From NCBI GenBank assembly GCA_020086605.1, contig JACBWW010000028.1:5834397-5898396 (forward strand): a DNA stretch of 64,000 nucleotides. Reading direction: 5' to 3'. The notes beneath the pieces were generated by a model that did no database searches, was not told where the DNA came from, and was given only the letters and a program-made list of their open reading frames with translations. This DNA is from Lanius collurio (Eukaryota > Chordata > Aves > Passeriformes > Laniidae). Positions 61,655 to 64,000 of this stretch are shown piece by piece. Each line of letters starts with the position of its first letter. The first letter of the stretch is position 1. The position numbers and the translations under genes are program-made.

Positions 61655-62087
61655 AAGCTGCTGTGGAATAATTACTTGGCACTTAGGAACCTTTAGTTCC
61701 CTTTAATGTGATTAAGACTGTGTTTCTCTCTGTGGACAAAAGCAGATGGTTGAAGAAGTGTTAGCTTCAGGCAAGTGCATACTATGCCTTCGTCCATTCT
61801 GGCTCTTTTTGGATAGGTCTTCTACCTAGGGATGTCTCAGGTTTGCCACCTGCTAACAATATCCTGGTATTTGTTTCCAGCATGACTCCTATATCAGAAC
61901 ACAACCCATGAGATTTGACAGGCAGCTGTCAGGGAGCAAGTGTCTGAAGCCCGAAGCAAATCAAGATCCCAGATGCTACTGTGTCTTTTATCAAGCTGCA
62001 ATGCCTGGATTATCTAATATCAGCTGTGTAAAACAAAACCAATGCTTTGCTGGAAGACATTCTCTCTCTTGTAAACCATAAACAGTG

Positions 62088-62131
62088 GAGGAAAATCCAA
62101 ATAGCTGGTCAGTGCTATTTGGATTTTCCTC
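62088..62131. repeat. Perfect inverted repeat, 18-bp arms, 8-nt loop
   Basis: The arm GAGGAAAATCCAAATAGC (62088-62105), the loop TGGTCAGT (62106-62113) and the exact reverse complement (62114-62131). Pairing ends abruptly on both sides. Same geometry as the three other hairpins in the window. Confidence 0.93.
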
Positions 62132-63364
62132 ACAGTAACCAAACTTTCTTGCTTAGTTCTCACCTGCTGTTAGTGCTTATGAAGATGAAGAAAAGTACTT
62201 CTACATCATCTTACTATTTTAGCAACATAAACATACCCAGCTAATGCTAGTAGAGCTCTATATTTAAGTGTATCGAAACCTAAGGTGAAGTAGGGAACAG
62301 AAATTCCCATTCTGATATTTGTTAGAGGGCAAGAACTGCTACTGCTCAAAAGGCAAATGAAATATCTAAGTGATAGAAGAACTGCTTTCTTTCACACATA
62401 ATAAAAATATTTTTCTGTAATAAATGAGAATGCTGACAACTCACCAGCAAACAAAAGCAACAGAAGAAGTTTGTTTGTTTTTTTTTTAAGATGTTCAATT
62501 AAATACTCAGATGGAAAGACAGAACAAAAGAACAATCATCATGATCTGAAGTGTAAAGTTTATTTGTCTGAAAGGAGGAGTGGGCACATGAACCAAATGC
62601 ATAGATTTGGTAAATACTTGTGCTTTGTAACTTTCCTTAGGAAGGATGACTCACTGAAAGTCTTTACTGCAGTGTGCAAGTGCAGTCACCATAAAATAGC
62701 ACAATATTCCTTTTTGACTATTTTATAAATTGGAAAAATAAAATCTCAAAAATGTCCTCCATCTCATTCTAAGCACTCTGGTGGTTGTCATTTCCCCTCT
62801 GTATTTAGCCATTTTCTTGCAACATCTCTTAGTGAGGAAATATTCCTTCGGTATTTCTTGAACATTTATCTTTTATGACTGTTTTGTAAGAAACTTAATG
62901 AAATATTATATGTTAATCTATCATAGAGTAGGTACAAAACTGGTTAGAAAACACAGTCAAAAGCTATTTTTCAGTGATTATGATTTTTATGGAAGGATGA
63001 ATTGAATGAAAGCTGAATGAAGTGGTCTGCCATAAGGCTGATATGATTTAATATTCTCACCAGTAATAGAAAGGGGAGAATGCATACCATAAGTGATAAC
63101 CAAACAACTGTAGCTTAGCAAAAGAATTCAAAATCATCAAAACAAACTGGAGTAAATGCTGGTAAAAAGAAAGACAAAATTCAATAGTCTGACTAAATCA
63201 ATTCACAGATACAGAATGTGGCCAGTATCTGTCCTGAATATGGTCACAAGCTGAACAAGACTAGTGTCATGCTGCTGCAAAATCATACTTCAAATGAGGA
63301 TGTTTGACTGGTAAGATAATGATGGAATTTCTTTTCTGATCCTGGAGAGCAAAGCATTAAAGCA

Positions 63365-63475
63365 GTTTGTCTGCAGAAGTTTTGGGGTCTTCATCACTGG
63401 AGTTGTTGAAGAAAGGGTTTGACAAACATTTTCCAGCAAACAGAATAGATCATCTTCTGTGGCTCCTTGCAGATC
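63365..63475 (+). mobile_element. Possible ancient CR1 remnant
   Basis: Words such as TCTTCATCACTGGAGTTG, AAGAAAGGGTTTGACAAAC and GATCATCTTCTGTGGCTCC resemble, in order, part of the 3' region of old CR1 subfamilies. The terminal repeat is missing and divergence is high, so chance resemblance is possible. Confidence 0.3.
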
Positions 63476-64000
63476 CAAACCACAGGGGCTGACCTTGACC
63501 TTGTATAACTATCACTCTCTCTTCCAAAACAGCTACTTCTAAGTCGTGAGTCATGATTTTCTTTCAGTTTCATTGATATTTCAGTCACTAAAATAACGTG
63601 GTATTACAGTGGCTATTGCACTAGTACAATCCTAAAATAGAGTCAGTGAAGTAAGACTCTGAAAATCTGACATATTTGATTGTAAACCTTGATTCACAAT
63701 GCTTAGAGCATATCTATCTTTATTTTGCATCTAATTTAATAATTTTTGACAGATGGGCAGAAGGTATTAAACGGTACATTGCCTAAACCCAGATAACTTC
63801 TTCTGGCTGGTGGACCAAAACCAGAAATTACAATTTTGAAGGGTTCTCAATGTCTCCCAAGGCTAATCAAGAAGGTGTGGGACCTGACAAAGGTTGATAA
63901 AGGGAAAGGAAGTGTCACAACAGAGAAGAGAAGAAATAAAAGACTACTCCAAAAAATGGGTGAGGGTAAGGCTAGTACTGTGATATTGGGGCTTCCTGCC

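Larger units (their letters stand above)
61655..64000. other. Non-coding DNA, no gene recognised
   Basis: Contains the perfect hairpin at 62088-62131 and a possible very old CR1 remnant at 63365-63475. Nothing else identifiable up to the window edge. Confidence 0.6.

Noticed and set aside
1408..62131. The four hairpins as conventional microRNA precursors
   Set aside because: Stems of 17-21 bp with 6-8-nt loops are shorter than normal precursors, and the flanks do not extend the pairing, so they are recorded as inverted repeats only.
1..64000. CRISPR arrays, operons, bacterial promoters or terminators
   Set aside because: No spaced direct repeats or dense coding strands exist; the sequence is vertebrate nuclear DNA.

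Overview
The window looks like bird nuclear DNA, most likely from a songbird. Evidence: many 5'-truncated CR1 LINE tails; a SINE made of a tRNA-Ile head fused to a CR1 tail (61519-61654), the architecture described for zebra finch TguSINE1; avian-type LTRs; and no Alu, B1 or L1 sequence. The DNA is AT-rich, repeat-poor and gene-poor, so it is either a gene desert or the inside of one or more very long introns. I recognise no complete host gene. The many short open frames match what stop-codon chance gives in 64 kb.

Layout. 1-9.2 kb is unique DNA with two perfect hairpins (1408-1448, 4094-4141). 9.2-9.6 kb is a compact GC- and CpG-richer block that may be a regulatory element. 9.6-15.5 kb is unique. 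15.5-17.3 kb holds a CR1 tail directly abutting the 3' part of an LTR, then a reverse-strand CR1. 18.4 kb has a long pyrimidine tract. 19.2 kb has a CR1 body fragment. 19955-22292 is the main feature: a compact, internally deleted endogenous retrovirus on the minus strand, with two 352-bp LTRs, a primer-binding site, a polypurine tract, a degenerate gag-like reading frame and no visible pol or env. 24.7-25.15 kb is another CR1. 25-38 kb is unique with a few microsatellites. 38.05 kb has a perfect 19-bp hairpin; 38.64-38.98 kb has a second LTR remnant with a similar primer-binding start, then a short CR1 tail. 45.1-45.75 kb is an LTR split by a CR1 insertion. 52.8 kb has a tiny CR1 tail. 61.5 kb has the SINE and 62.1 kb a perfect 18-bp hairpin.

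No operon-like or functional gene partnership can be described. The content is a record of retroelement activity (CR1, a CR1-dependent SINE, LTR elements), local inverted-repeat mutations and microsatellites. Four exon-like segments with plausible splice signals are listed at low confidence (36151-36194, 39402-39485 and 50890-50942 on plus; 47025-47170 on minus); they are the best places to test whether a gene spans the window.
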